Assembly: GCF_030817475.1 (NCBI RefSeq)
Contig: NZ_JAUSZJ010000002.1
Location: 2,762,501-2,826,500, forward strand
Length of the DNA: 64,000 nucleotides
Source: Streptomyces sp. V2I9
GTDB lineage: Bacteria > Actinomycetota > Actinomycetes > Streptomycetales > Streptomycetaceae
Direction: 5' to 3'
The notes below the pieces were generated by a model. It did no database searches and was not told the DNA's origin. It worked only from the letters and a program-made list of their open reading frames with translations. Shown here one piece after another: positions 8,601-17,374 of this stretch (its first letter is position 1; each line of letters starts with the position of its first letter). Position numbers and translations under genes: made by a program.

Positions 8601-10426
8601 TTCTCAGCCCCTTCGGCAGGTGCTTCGGCAGGGTGTACGGGCCGGCTCCCGGCCTCGTTGGTGGCGCCGGGCGCGGCCGGCGTGTCCGGGGTGTCGGGCT
8701 TCCCGTCGAGGTCCGGCTTCTCCGGCGCGGCGGGGGCGACGGGGGCCGTGGTGACGAGGGCGGCCGACAGCTCGCCCAGCTCCTCGGGGAGCCGCGCGGA
8801 CTCGCTGCGGCCGAGGCCCGCCATCTCCACGACCGTGACGCCGTCCGCGCCCCGGACCGCCCGCACCCACACGCGGCGGCGCTGGATGAACAGCGAACCG
8901 GCGAGCCCGGTGATGGCGGCGACCGCTCCGCCGAGCGCCCAGCCGTTGCCCGGCTGCTGCGAGATCTGGAAGCTCGCCCACTCCTCGGTGCCCTCGTAGG
9001 TGATGGAACCGCCGTCCGGCAGGTCCAGCTTCTCGCCGGGCATCAGCATCTTCTTGAGGAGCTCGCCCTTCTCGTCGGTGAACTCCTTCATCTTGGACGT
9101 GTCGAGCTGGTAGACGTTCTGCGCGAGCCCGGAGTCCACGCCGAGGGAGCCGTGGTAGGCGCTGAGCGCCAGCACGGGGAAGTCCAGGGCGGGGAACTGC
9201 GAGAACATCTGGCCCTTGCCGTGACCGGCGAAGGTCGGCACGAAGAACGCCTTGAAGCCCAGCTGGGTCTTCTCACCGTTCTCGTCCTTGTAGCCGTCCA
9301 TCACCTTGATGGCGCCGGACGAGGTGATGTTGTTGTCGATCGGCAGCAGCGGCACGGCTGACCGCGAGACGACCTTCCCCTTGCCGTCCCGGACGGTGAC
9401 GACGGGGGCGTAGCCGTGGGCGATCAGATAGACCTTGGTGCCGTCCACGACGAGCGGTTCGTTGACCTTGATGACGCCCTTGCGCTCCGCGCCGTCGGCC
9501 CCCTCCGCGTACGTCACCCGTGCCTCGAAGGTGCGCGGGGTGCCGCGCTGCGGGCCGCTCTTCTCGTACGTGCCGACGAAGTCGTCCAGCACGAAGCTGA
9601 ACGGGGCCAGCGACTCGGAGTCGTAGAGCGAGCCGTACTTGATGTTGTCGTACTGGGTGAGCGTGTTGGAGAAGCCGTCGCCCTCGACGACCAGCTTGCC
9701 GCCCTCGGACTTGAAGAGCTGCCCGCAGGCGAAGGCCACCAGCATCACGATCAGGGCGATGTGGAAGATCAGGTTCCCCGCCTCGCGGAGGTAGCCCTTC
9801 TCGGCGGCGATCGCGTCGCCCGCCTCGTGCGCCCGGAAGCGCCGCTTGCGCAGGACCGCGAGGGCCGCCGCGCGCACCTCGTCGGGCCCGGCCTCGGTGC
9901 GCCAGATGGTGTACGCGGGCAGCCGCGTGAGCCGCTTCGGCGCACCGGGCGGGCGGCTGCGGAGCTGGCCGACGAACTGGCCGGTGCGCGGCACGATGCA
10001 CCCGATGAGCGAGACGAACAGCAGGATGTAGATCGCGGAGAACCACACCGAGCTGTAGACGTCGAAGAGCTGGAGCTTCTCGTAGATCGGGGTGAGGGTG
10101 GTGTGCTGGTCCTTGAAGGCCTGCACCTTCACGTCGTCGACGCTGTTCTGCGGGATCAGCGACCCCGGAATCGCGCCGAGGGAGAGCAGGAAGAGCAGGA
10201 TCAGCGCCACCCGCATCGAGGTGAGCTGACGCCAGAACCAGCGGACCCAGCCGATCACACCCATCGCGGGCACGCCCGCCCCGGTCTCGCGCTCCTCGCG
10301 GGGGGCGGTGGAGAGCCGCTCACCGGCCGCGCCGTGGGCGGAGCCGTCCGGGCCGGGGGCAGCGGCGCGCGCCTCCCCGTCCTCGTCCGCGCGCTGCCGC
10401 GTCCCCGTGCTGTTCGCCTTGCTCAT
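8597..10426 (-). CDS. resB: Cytochrome c biogenesis protein ResB
   Basis: 609 residues; partner of CcsB in the System II cytochrome c synthase. A disordered N-terminus of about 60 residues precedes RWFWRQLTSMRVALILLFLLSLGAIPGSLIPQ, the conserved first helix region, then further helices and a large extracytoplasmic domain. Starts 4 nt after the ccdA stop and overlaps ccsB by 4 nt. Length is normal for actinobacterial ResB. Confidence 0.92.
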   Translation of the reverse strand: MSKANSTGTRQRADEDGEARAAAPGPDGSAHGAAGERLSTAPREERETGAGVPAMGVIGWVRWFWRQLTSMRVALILLFLLSLGAIPGSLIPQNSVDDVKVQAFKDQHTTLTPIYEKLQLFDVYSSVWFSAIYILLFVSLIGCIVPRTGQFVGQLRSRPPGAPKRLTRLPAYTIWRTEAGPDEVRAAALAVLRKRRFRAHEAGDAIAAEKGYLREAGNLIFHIALIVMLVAFACGQLFKSEGGKLVVEGDGFSNTLTQYDNIKYGSLYDSESLAPFSFVLDDFVGTYEKSGPQRGTPRTFEARVTYAEGADGAERKGVIKVNEPLVVDGTKVYLIAHGYAPVVTVRDGKGKVVSRSAVPLLPIDNNITSSGAIKVMDGYKDENGEKTQLGFKAFFVPTFAGHGKGQMFSQFPALDFPVLALSAYHGSLGVDSGLAQNVYQLDTSKMKEFTDEKGELLKKMLMPGEKLDLPDGGSITYEGTEEWASFQISQQPGNGWALGGAVAAITGLAGSLFIQRRRVWVRAVRGADGVTVVEMAGLGRSESARLPEELGELSAALVTTAPVAPAAPEKPDLDGKPDTPDTPAAPGATNEAGSRPVHPAEAPAEGAEK

Positions 10427-10430
10427 GAAC

Positions 10431-11213
10431 TCAGATCCCTACGACGAAACCGCTGGACCAGCTCTGCATCTGCTGCATGATCGTGGCCCACACACCGGTC
10501 AGCAGCAGGATTCCGGTCACGATCATCATTCCGCCGCCGATCCGCATCACCCACGCGTAGTGGCGCTTGACCCAGCCGAACGCGCCGAGTGCCTTGCGGA
10601 AGGCGATCGCGGCCAGGACGAACGGGACGCCGAGTCCGAGACAGTACGCGACGGTCAGCAGCGCTCCGCGTCCGGCGGTGCCCTCGGTGAACGCGAGGGT
10701 GCTCACGGCCGCGAACGTCGGACCGATGCAGGGGGTCCAGCCGATCCCGAACAGCGCGCCGAGCAGCGGTGCGCCGGCCAGTCCGGCGACCGGCCGGCGG
10801 TGGAAGCGGAACTCGCGCTGCGTCACCCCCGGCAGGAGCCCCATGAAGAAGACCCCCATGAGGATCATCAGGACGCCGAGGACCTTGTTGAACAGCTCGG
10901 CGTGGACCTGGAGCTCCTGGCCGAAGTAGCCGAAGAGGGCCCCGCCGGAGACGAAGACGACGGTGAAGCCGAGGACGAAGAGGGCGGCGCCCGTCACGAC
11001 GCGGCCCCGGCGCGCGTCGGCGAGGTCGGTGCCGCTGACCCCGGTGACGTAGCTGAGGTAGCCGGGCACGAGGGGCAGCACGCACGGGGAGAAGAAGGAG
11101 ATGAGACCGGCCAGCAGGGCGATGGGCAGGGACACCAGGAGGGTCCCGCTCATCACGGTCTCGTTGTACGCGGCCAGCGTGACGGTCTCGTGGTGGGCGG
11201 CGAGCGGGATCAC
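10431..11213 (-). CDS. ccdA: Cytochrome c biogenesis thiol-disulfide carrier CcdA
   Basis: 260 residues, six predicted membrane helices. The redox cysteines are Cys44 (SPCVLPLVPG) and Cys162 (GWTPCIGP), which pass electrons from cytoplasmic thioredoxin across the membrane to the extracytoplasmic thioredoxin TlpA/ResA. GTG at 11213 lies 4 nt past the tlpA stop, with a Shine-Dalgarno (GGAG) inside the last tlpA codons. Confidence 0.92.
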   Translation of the reverse strand: MIPLAAHHETVTLAAYNETVMSGTLLVSLPIALLAGLISFFSPCVLPLVPGYLSYVTGVSGTDLADARRGRVVTGAALFVLGFTVVFVSGGALFGYFGQELQVHAELFNKVLGVLMILMGVFFMGLLPGVTQREFRFHRRPVAGLAGAPLLGALFGIGWTPCIGPTFAAVSTLAFTEGTAGRGALLTVAYCLGLGVPFVLAAIAFRKALGAFGWVKRHYAWVMRIGGGMMIVTGILLLTGVWATIMQQMQSWSSGFVVGI

Positions 11214-11217
11214 CGGG

Positions 11218-11820
11218 TCACTTCTCCGCGATGATCGGGTCGATCATCTTGCGCAGCTCGTCCGCGTCGAGCGCCTGGAGCGTGCGCGCCGCGATCTTCC
11301 CGTCCCGGTCGAGGACCACGGTGGACGGGATGGCCTGCGGGTTCAGGGTGCCCTTGGGGAAGCGCAGGATGAGCTTGCCGATCGGGTCGTAGATGCTCGG
11401 GTACTCGATCCCGTAGTCCTTCTCGAAGTTGATCGCCTTGTCCCGCTCGGGGTCCCGCGTGTTGATCCCGACGAACTGGACGCCCTGGCCGGCGGTCTCC
11501 TCGGCGACCTGCGCGAAGTACTTCGCCTCCAGGCGGCAGGGGCCGCACCAGGAGCCCCAGACGTTGAGCACGACGACCTTGCCCCGGTGGTCGGCGATGT
11601 CGATCGGCTTGCCGTCCAGGCCCTCGCCGTCGAGCTTCGGCGCGGCCACCCGGTCCGCCTTCGCAACGGTGGAGACGCCGCCGCTGCCGGTGATGAAGTT
11701 GGTGTTGCCGCCGCCCCCCGCCTTGTTCCCCTCACTGCACGCGGACAGCGTCAGGGCACCGGCCACGGCGGTGGCGGCGAGCAGGGTGAAGCGGCGTCGG
11801 GACGCGCGGCCAGAGCTCAT
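11218..11820 (-). CDS. Thioredoxin-like lipoprotein (TlpA/ResA)
   Basis: 200 residues. A lipoprotein signal peptide (lipobox LSAC, Cys28) tethers it outside the membrane. The thioredoxin domain carries the active site WCGPC (Cys92, Cys95), and PSTVVLDRDGKI near residue 165 gives the cis-proline region. It should keep apocytochrome c thiols reduced, using electrons from CcdA. First gene of the cytochrome c maturation operon; ATG at 11820 lacks a strong ribosome site. Confidence 0.9.
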   Translation of the reverse strand: MSSGRASRRRFTLLAATAVAGALTLSACSEGNKAGGGGNTNFITGSGGVSTVAKADRVAAPKLDGEGLDGKPIDIADHRGKVVVLNVWGSWCGPCRLEAKYFAQVAEETAGQGVQFVGINTRDPERDKAINFEKDYGIEYPSIYDPIGKLILRFPKGTLNPQAIPSTVVLDRDGKIAARTLQALDADELRKMIDPIIAEK

Positions 11821-11887
11821 GTGAAAAGTTTCGCATGGCGGTTTCCGACGATCTGCGCGCCCCCCTCGGTGCCCGTAAAGCCCCTTG

Positions 11888-13141
11888 TCAAGCCTGTTTA
11901 AAGAAGGAGTTCCAGCCACCGGCGGGCGCCTGTCCGACCTCCAGCGTGCGGAGCTTCGCGAGTACGGCGGGGTCCTGGGCGTCGAGCCAGTCGACGTACT
12001 GCCGGAACGAGACGAGACGCACATCGTCCTTGTCCGCCACTTTCTTGATCACTTCTTCCACGGCGTCCATGTAGATACCGCCGTTCCACTCCTCGAAGTG
12101 GTTGCCGATGTGGAAGGGCGCGCGATTCGTCTCGTACGCGCGCCGGAATCCGGCGAGATAGGCGTCGGTCGCCTGCTTGCGCCAGCCGGGATAGCGCGCC
12201 GGCATGCCCTTGGTCGAATTCTGCGACTGGTTGGCGAGGATGTTGTAGTCCATCGAGAGCACCTCGAAGGAGTGTCCGGGGAACGGCATCGCCTGGAGCG
12301 GCAGGTCCCAGACGCCGCCGCGCTTCACGGGCCACATCTGGCGGCCGCCGGGCGAGCTGGCGTCGTAGCGCCAGCCCAGCCTGCTCGCGGTCGGCAGCAG
12401 GTTGTCCTGGCCGAGCAGGCAGGGGGTGCGTCCGCCGATCAGTTCCTTGCGGTAGTCGAACGGAAGCGGGTCCTCGTCCTCCCAGCCGGTATGGGTCCGC
12501 CATTCCGTGACGAACGACACAGCCTGATTGATCTCGCTGTGCCATTGCGCGGGCGTCCAGCGCTCGACCGATCCGGAACCGCCGCAGAAATGCCCGTTGA
12601 AGTGGGTACCGATCTCGTGGCCGTCCAGCCACGCCTGGCGCACGTACGTCAGCGTGTCCTTGATGTGCGCGTCGGTGAGATAGCCGATGTCGGAGGCGCC
12701 GCGCGGATTGTTCGGCGGACGGTAGAGGGATTTCTTCGACTCGGGCAGCAGATAGAGACCGGAGAGGAAGAAGGTCATCGCCGCGTCGTGTTCCTTGGCG
12801 AGTTCGAGAAAGCGCGGGAAGAGTCCGTTGCCGACCTCACCGGCCCCGTCCCAGGAAAAGATCACGAACTGCGGTGGCTTCTGACCCGGTTCGAGGGGGA
12901 CGGGCGCCTGCGGCTGACGGGGCTGCTTGCCGGTGTCGGCGGTCGAGCCGTCGCCGATCAGCCGGACATCCTTCTTCGGCGCGCCGTTTCCGTTGCCGCT
13001 GCCGTTCCCTCCGGCCCCGGCGTCACCCTGGCCGGCCCCTCGGTCACCGGAGGACCCGGAGGTTCCGCACCCGGCGAGCCCGATCGCGGCTGCGGCCCCG
13101 AGCCCCGCGCCGAGCAGGCCCCTTCGATTGATGTCGCGCAT
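11888..13141 (-). CDS. Lipoprotein, polysaccharide deacetylase-like
   Basis: 417 residues. The N-terminus RRGLLGAGLGAAAAIGLAGC has both a twin-arginine-like pair and a lipobox (Cys25). A Gly/Asn/Ser linker (27-55) leads to a catalytic-type domain with FVIFSWDGAG, MTFFLSGLYLLP, HEIGTHFNGHFCGG and HIGNHFEEWNGG, in the order expected of NodB-fold carbohydrate esterases. The first motif reads SWDG instead of the usual FDDG, so metal binding may differ. Probable role in cell-wall or exopolysaccharide processing. It stands alone between tlpA and the hemL operon. Confidence 0.75.
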   Translation of the reverse strand: MRDINRRGLLGAGLGAAAAIGLAGCGTSGSSGDRGAGQGDAGAGGNGSGNGNGAPKKDVRLIGDGSTADTGKQPRQPQAPVPLEPGQKPPQFVIFSWDGAGEVGNGLFPRFLELAKEHDAAMTFFLSGLYLLPESKKSLYRPPNNPRGASDIGYLTDAHIKDTLTYVRQAWLDGHEIGTHFNGHFCGGSGSVERWTPAQWHSEINQAVSFVTEWRTHTGWEDEDPLPFDYRKELIGGRTPCLLGQDNLLPTASRLGWRYDASSPGGRQMWPVKRGGVWDLPLQAMPFPGHSFEVLSMDYNILANQSQNSTKGMPARYPGWRKQATDAYLAGFRRAYETNRAPFHIGNHFEEWNGGIYMDAVEEVIKKVADKDDVRLVSFRQYVDWLDAQDPAVLAKLRTLEVGQAPAGGWNSFFKQA

Positions 13142-13445
13142 ACCGTCCCCATCTGCGGTCGTTTTATCTCAAGCCCATACAAACTGCTGAATGGCTAGAT
13201 GAGGCGCTTAACACGTCGGTTCCGGCCACGTGAGGACTTTCATCACGCTTTACCTTGGCGCTCGTCCGACAGTCCTACGGTCCGACCGGTCAGGGCGCGA
13301 CCTCCGTGCGGGACCCGTACACACGTGCGGACGGCCTTGGGGAGAGGGACGCGGGGAGGCCCTCCCCAGTTCTGCCGCCGGGCGACGGAGAGACGGCGAA
13401 GGCGGCGAAGGCGGCGGAGACCGTCCGCAGGCCGCACATGAGGAC
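13142..13445. other. Intergenic region upstream of the deacetylase gene
   Basis: No gene is supported. Short open frames here are compositional. The 3' part of the upstream hemL-phosphatase unit ends at a hairpin (13446-13479); the AT-richer stretch at about 13150-13215 probably carries the promoter of the deacetylase gene, though no clear -35/-10 pair was identified. Confidence 0.45.
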
Positions 13446-13479
13446 GGGACCGGCCACCGTCGGTTCGGTGACCGGTCCC
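13446..13479 (-). terminator. Hairpin after the histidine phosphatase gene
   Basis: GGGACCGG (13446-13453) pairs with CCGGTCCC (13472-13479), extended by CACC/GGTG after one mismatch, with a short loop. It lies about 47 nt past the stop of the phosphatase gene and probably ends the hemL operon. Confidence 0.6.
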
Positions 13480-13525
13480 GTGAGGTCCCGGCTCCCCCGG
13501 CAGGGGGTGTTGCAGAGGGCGTCGG

Positions 13526-14254
13526 CTACGCGCCGAACGCCTTCGACTGCCCCGGCTTCCCCTTCACCGGCTTCGCCCCGGCCAGCAGGTGGACGGGCAC
13601 CAGGTCACGGGCCGGCTCCGAGTAGCCGACCGACACGATCCGGTCGCCCCGGTAGGTGAAGCTGGTCAGCGAGGCCAGCGTGCACTGCCGCTTGCGCGGG
13701 TCGTGCCACAGCCGGCGGCGCTCCACGAAGGAGCGGAGGATCCAGATCGGCAGCTGATGGCTGACGCAGACCGCCTCGTGGCCGCGCGCCGCGTCCCGCG
13801 CGGCGTCGATCGCACCCATCATCCGCACGACCTGCTCGATGTACGGCTCACCCCAGGACGGCTTGAACGGATTGGTGAGGTGCTTCCAGTTGTCCGGCCT
13901 GCGCAGCGCGCCGTCCCCGACACCGAAGGTCTTGCCCTCGAAGACGTTGGCGGCCTCGATCAGCCGGGCGTCGGTGGCCAGGTCCAGACCGTGCGCCCGG
14001 GCGATCGGGTCGGCGGTCTCCTGGGCGCGCTCCAGCGGGGAGGCGACGACATGGGTGATGTCGCGCTTCTCCAGGTGCTCGGCCACCCGGTCGGCCATCT
14101 TCCGGCCCAGGTCGGAGAGGTGGTAGCCGGAGCGTCGCCCGTAGAGGACGCCGTCCGGGTTGTGCACCTCGCCGTGCCGGACCACGTGCACCACGGTCAA
14201 CTGCTCGTCCCGGTCCACGCTCCCGCCCGTGCTCTTCTCGCCGTTCCCGCTCAT
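13526..14254 (-). CDS. Histidine phosphatase family protein
   Basis: 242 residues of the phosphoglycerate-mutase-like branch: the catalytic RHGE motif at about 27-30 ([12 protein letters not shown]), a second conserved Arg in [10 protein letters not shown], and the late His in [12 protein letters not shown]. These enzymes form a phosphohistidine and dephosphorylate small molecules or proteins; the substrate is unknown. ATGA overlap with hemL means coupled translation, so the activity may serve tetrapyrrole or cofactor metabolism, which is inference. Confidence 0.82.
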   Translation of the reverse strand: MSGNGEKSTGGSVDRDEQLTVVHVVRHGEVHNPDGVLYGRRSGYHLSDLGRKMADRVAEHLEKRDITHVVASPLERAQETADPIARAHGLDLATDARLIEAANVFEGKTFGVGDGALRRPDNWKHLTNPFKPSWGEPYIEQVVRMMGAIDAARDAARGHEAVCVSHQLPIWILRSFVERRRLWHDPRKRQCTLASLTSFTYRGDRIVSVGYSEPARDLVPVHLLAGAKPVKGKPGQSKAFGA

Positions 14255-15558
14255 GCGGTGGCCTCCGCCGCGGCGCGGGCGGCGGCGGGCAGGGCGGCGG
14301 CGATGCGCTCGACCGCCCGCTCGTCGTGGGCCGTGGAGACGAACCAGGACTCGAACGCGGAGGGCGGCAGGTAGACGCCGCGGGCCAGCATCGCGTGGAA
14401 GAACGCGGTGAAGCGGAAGACGTCCTGCTGCTTGGCGTCGTCGTAGTTCCGCACCGGCCGGTCGGTGAAGAAGACGGAGAACATGTTGCTCGCGGCCGAG
14501 ACCGTGTGCGCCACGCCCTCCTTGGTGAGCGCGTCGCCCACCAGCGTGCGCAGCTCGGCGGAGACCGCGTCGATCTTCGCGTACGCCGCGTCGTCCAGCA
14601 GCCGCAGCTGGGCGAGGCCCGCCGCCGTGGCGACCGGGTTCCCCGAGAGGGTGCCCGCCTGGTAGACCGGGCCCGCCGGGGCGAGGTGCGCCATCACGTC
14701 ACCGCGACCGCCGAAGGCCGCGGCCGGGAAGCCGCCGCCCATCACCTTGCCGAAGGTCATCAGGTCGGGCCGGACGCCGTCGACGCCGTACCAGCCGGCC
14801 TTCGACGTACGGAAGCCCGTCATGACCTCGTCGGAGATGTACAGCGCGCCGTGGGCCGCGCACAGCTCCTTGAGCCCGGCGTTGAAACCGTCCGCCGGCG
14901 GGACGACGCCCATGTTGCCGGGGGACGCCTCGGTGATCACGCAGGCGATCTCGCCCGGATGCGCGGCGAAGGCCGCGCGCACCGCGTCCAGGTCGTTGTA
15001 CGGCAGCACGACGGTGTCCCCGGCCGTGGCGCCGGTGACGCCCGGAGTGTCGGGCAGGCCGAAGGTGGCGAGCCCCGACCCGGCGGCGGCGAGCAGCGCG
15101 TCCACGTGGCCGTGGTAGCAGCCGGCGAACTTCACGACCTTGGCCCGGCCCGTGAAACCGCGCGCCAGCCGGATCGCCGACATGGTCGCCTCGGTACCGG
15201 AGGAGACCAGCCGCACCTGCTCGACGGGCTCGATCCGCGCCACGATCTCCTCGGCGAGCGCGACCTCGCCCTCACCCGGCGTACCGAAGGAGGTGCCTCG
15301 GGTCACCGCCTCCTGGACCGCGGCGACGACCTCGGGGTGGGAGTGGCCGAGAATCATCGGCCCCCACGAGCACACGAGGTCGACGTACTCGCGGCCATCG
15401 GCGTCGGTGAGGTACGGACCGGTGCCGGACACCATGAACCGGGGCGTACCGCCCACGGCCCGGAAGGCACGCACGGGAGAGTTGACGCCGCCGGGCGTCA
15501 CGACGGACGCCCGGTCGAACAGCGACTGCGAAACTGGGGCTTCGTATGAATACGCCAC
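14251..15558 (-). CDS. hemL: Glutamate-1-semialdehyde 2,1-aminomutase
   Basis: 435 residues, class-III PLP aminotransferase fold. The PLP lysine is Lys271 in [33 protein letters not shown] binds phosphate, and [10 protein letters not shown] contributes the PLP-pyridine Asp. It converts glutamate-1-semialdehyde to 5-aminolevulinate, the step after HemA, whose gene is 33 kb away here. GTG at 15558 has AGGA 7 nt upstream. It heads a two-gene unit with the histidine phosphatase. Confidence 0.95.
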   Translation of the reverse strand: MAYSYEAPVSQSLFDRASVVTPGGVNSPVRAFRAVGGTPRFMVSGTGPYLTDADGREYVDLVCSWGPMILGHSHPEVVAAVQEAVTRGTSFGTPGEGEVALAEEIVARIEPVEQVRLVSSGTEATMSAIRLARGFTGRAKVVKFAGCYHGHVDALLAAAGSGLATFGLPDTPGVTGATAGDTVVLPYNDLDAVRAAFAAHPGEIACVITEASPGNMGVVPPADGFNAGLKELCAAHGALYISDEVMTGFRTSKAGWYGVDGVRPDLMTFGKVMGGGFPAAAFGGRGDVMAHLAPAGPVYQAGTLSGNPVATAAGLAQLRLLDDAAYAKIDAVSAELRTLVGDALTKEGVAHTVSAASNMFSVFFTDRPVRNYDDAKQQDVFRFTAFFHAMLARGVYLPPSAFESWFVSTAHDERAVERIAAALPAAARAAAEATA

Positions 15559-15697
15559 TTTGGTCCTGATCTGCGATTCGGGTATCGGGAGGCCGGGCCG
15601 GGAAATCCCTACCAATCTCGGCCACCGGTGAGCAGGGAGCGCGCTCCCCTCGTATCACGAAAGAGCGTCAGCCCCCTCGCGTCTGCGAAACTGGGGC
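15526..15697. repeat. 15-bp direct repeat in the hemL 5' region
   Basis: CTGCGAAACTGGGGC occurs exactly at 15526-15540, inside hemL codons 6-12, and again at 15683-15697, about 130 nt upstream of the hemL start. Allowing two mismatches the match extends to 20 bp. Chance recurrence within 160 bp is very unlikely, so it is either a small duplication or a repeated protein-binding site. Confidence 0.6.
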
Positions 15698-16000
15698 GTC
15701 ATAGGGAAAGCTCACACATGCCATGGTGTCAGAGGCACGGACGGTCTTGCGGACAGGTGTTTCGCCGCACGCCCGTGGGGGAGGTCACTGACACGATGAT
15801 CGGGTTGCGCGGCGGGGGCTGTGCCTCCTAAGAAGTAGTCGGGTGGATGAGATATGCATCGCGGTGGCGGAGTGGGCGAAGGGACCGACGACCTGGGGCC
15901 CGAGCCTGCCCGGCGAGGGCGGCACCGGCGCAGGACCGGGCGCGCACAGAGCAGGGGCGCGGAGAGCACGCCGCCCCCCGGAACCAGGAGCGGGGGCGGG
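15559..16000. other. Divergent intergenic region, hemL to the 16001 gene
   Basis: No gene is supported. The region holds the second copy of the 15-bp repeat (15683-15697) and must contain promoters for hemL (leftward) and the conserved gene at 16001 (rightward). An open frame joins the latter as far as 15854, but its predicted N-terminus (Gly/Arg/Pro-rich) looks non-coding. Confidence 0.45.
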
Positions 16001-16438
16001 ATGGGGGTGACCTACAAGTACTTCGGCGCTCCTGACGGCGCCACCGCCGCACGGGTGCCCATCTCGATGCGCCCGGAGGAGCTCGGCGGTGACGAGCTGG
16101 GCATGGGCGGCATGTTCACCAAGATCAAGCCGGAGACCGTGGCCGCCATGGTCCTGACCGGCATCCAGGGCATACCCCTGCACAAGGTCCCCCCGCTGGA
16201 ACTGGTCGTCCTCCACCCCGACTACGCGGTGGTGAAACTCCCGATGACCGTGGTCGATCCGCTGCGCGGCGTCGGCGAGGAGTCGGTGGGCGCGGCGGCC
16301 TTCATCTGGTCCACGGTCCCCGACCGCGGCGGCCCGCGCGACGCGTTCAACGTCTACCAGCTGCTCCACGAGTGGCAGGACTTCTCCCACCGCCTGCACG
16401 ACGCGGGACACCAGGCGTACTGCCTGGTGTGGCCGTGA
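16001..16438 (+). CDS. Conserved hypothetical protein
   Basis: 145 residues, soluble, beginning MGVTYKYFGAPDGATAARVP. No domain is recognised. Hydrophobic beta-like segments (LELVVLHPDYAVVKLPMTVV) and a C-terminal helix rich in His (LLHEWQDFSHRLHDAGHQAY) suggest a compact alpha/beta fold. ATG at 16001 follows GGAG by about 10 nt and removes a low-complexity extension. It is divergent from hemL. Its last codons and stop recur in degenerate copies just downstream. Confidence 0.6.
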   Translation: MGVTYKYFGAPDGATAARVPISMRPEELGGDELGMGGMFTKIKPETVAAMVLTGIQGIPLHKVPPLELVVLHPDYAVVKLPMTVVDPLRGVGEESVGAAAFIWSTVPDRGGPRDAFNVYQLLHEWQDFSHRLHDAGHQAYCLVWP

Positions 16439-16531
16439 ACGGGACGGCGTAGCGCCAGACCCGGCGTGGCGCCCGGTCTGCCCGGCCGTGAACGGAGCGG
16501 CACAACGCCCGGTGTGGCCGTGAACGGGGCG
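16426..16531. repeat. Degenerate repeats carrying the 3' end of the upstream gene
   Basis: GGTGTGGCCGTGAACGGG, which contains the final Trp-Pro codons and TGA stop of the gene at 16001 (16426-16443), recurs almost exactly at 16511-16528, with a third, shorter copy (GGCCGTGAACGGAGCGG) at 16483-16499. Confidence 0.6.
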
Positions 16532-16552
16532 ACTGACCGCCCCCGGCCGGAC

Positions 16553-16617
16553 CGCCCGTCGCCGTCAGGTCCCGCCCGTCGCCGTCAGTCCCGGTTTCCC
16601 GCGCCTGTCGCCGTCAG
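16553..16617. repeat. Tandem 16-bp repeats over the end of the TIGR03086 gene
   Basis: CGCCCGTCGCCGTCAG occurs at 16553-16568 and 16573-16588, with a one-mismatch copy at 16602-16617. On the minus strand each unit contains CTGACGG; the TGA at 16585-16587, inside the middle copy, is the stop codon of the second frame of the TIGR03086 gene. Confidence 0.65.
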
Positions 16618-17207
16618 CCCCTGTTTTCCCCCGCCCGTCCGTTCCGGAGCCCAGCCCGGATCGCGGCCCGTCACGGCCAGCAGCCGCTGGAGATCCGTAG
16701 CGCCCTCCCTCACCGGGAACGGCTCGCCGAACACCTTCACTCCCGCGCCTGCGGAGCCATCGCCGCCAGCCCCGGACCCACCGCGTCGAGAACGCTCGGC
16801 TCCGGCACGAAGTCCCCGCCGCACGCCCGCGCCAGGTCCCAGACGTGCACGGTCAGATCGCCGAGCACCATGAGCCCCACGGTCCGGGCCGGCAGCCCCA
16901 TCTTCCCGGTGGTGCCCTCCTCGGCCCCCGGCGCGCTCCACGCCTCCACCAGCCGCGCCGTCTCCTCACCGAACCTGCCCCGCCAGTCGCCCGTCACGAA
17001 ATCCGGCTCCTGGCTGAAATCCACCTCCTCGCGGGCGGCGAGCGCCTGGAAGTTCACGACCACCAGGAACAGGTGGTTCACCAGCGCCCGTACGTCGTAC
17101 TCGGCGCACGGCGTGGGGTCGCCCAGCCGCGCGTCGTCGATGCCGCGCACGACGGGCAGCGCCCCGGCCGAGGCGGTCTCCAGCAGTTCACCGATCTTCT
17201 GTGTCAT
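16585..17207 (-). pseudogene. TIGR03086 family (mycothiol/DinB-like) protein, frameshifted
   Basis: Residues 1-157 (MTQKIGELLETASAG to AAMAPQARE) match the TIGR03086/maleylpyruvate-isomerase-N family of four-helix metal-binding proteins, with VNHL and VHVWDLARA as likely metal ligands. That frame stops at 16737. The expected C-terminus, VKVFGEPFPV to LLAVTGRDPGW, continues in the next frame down to 16585. Adding one G to the run near 16740-16745 would restore a protein of about 207 residues ending normally. Either a real inactivating deletion of C-terminal residues or a sequencing error. The TIGR03086 gene is divergent from the AraC gene. Confidence 0.75.
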
Positions 17208-17240
17208 GCCTCCACCCTGCGCAACGCGCCCCCGGACGTC

Positions 17241-17315
17241 TTGAAGAAACACGACAGGGGCCGGGGTGAAGAAGCACGACAGGAGCCGGGGCGAGGAAGC
17301 CCGGCCGGGTGCGGG
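17241..17315. repeat. Imperfect 25-26 bp tandem repeat between divergent genes
   Basis: Two near-identical units, TTGAAGAAACACGACAGGGG (start of copy 1, 17241) and TGAAGAAGCACGACAGGAG (start of copy 2, 17267), are followed by two more degenerate units (GAGGAAGCCCGGCCGGG, GGAAGGAGCCCGGCAGGG). They lie between the TIGR03086 and AraC genes. Confidence 0.65.
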
Positions 17316-17374
17316 TGGAAGGAGCCCGGCAGGGGGCCTGGCCGGTGGCGACCGCGCGGCCTGGGATCGCCGCC

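Noticed and set aside
16553..16617. Rho-independent terminator for the TIGR03086 gene
   Set aside because: The repeated units are direct, not inverted, and no stable hairpin was found in this stretch.
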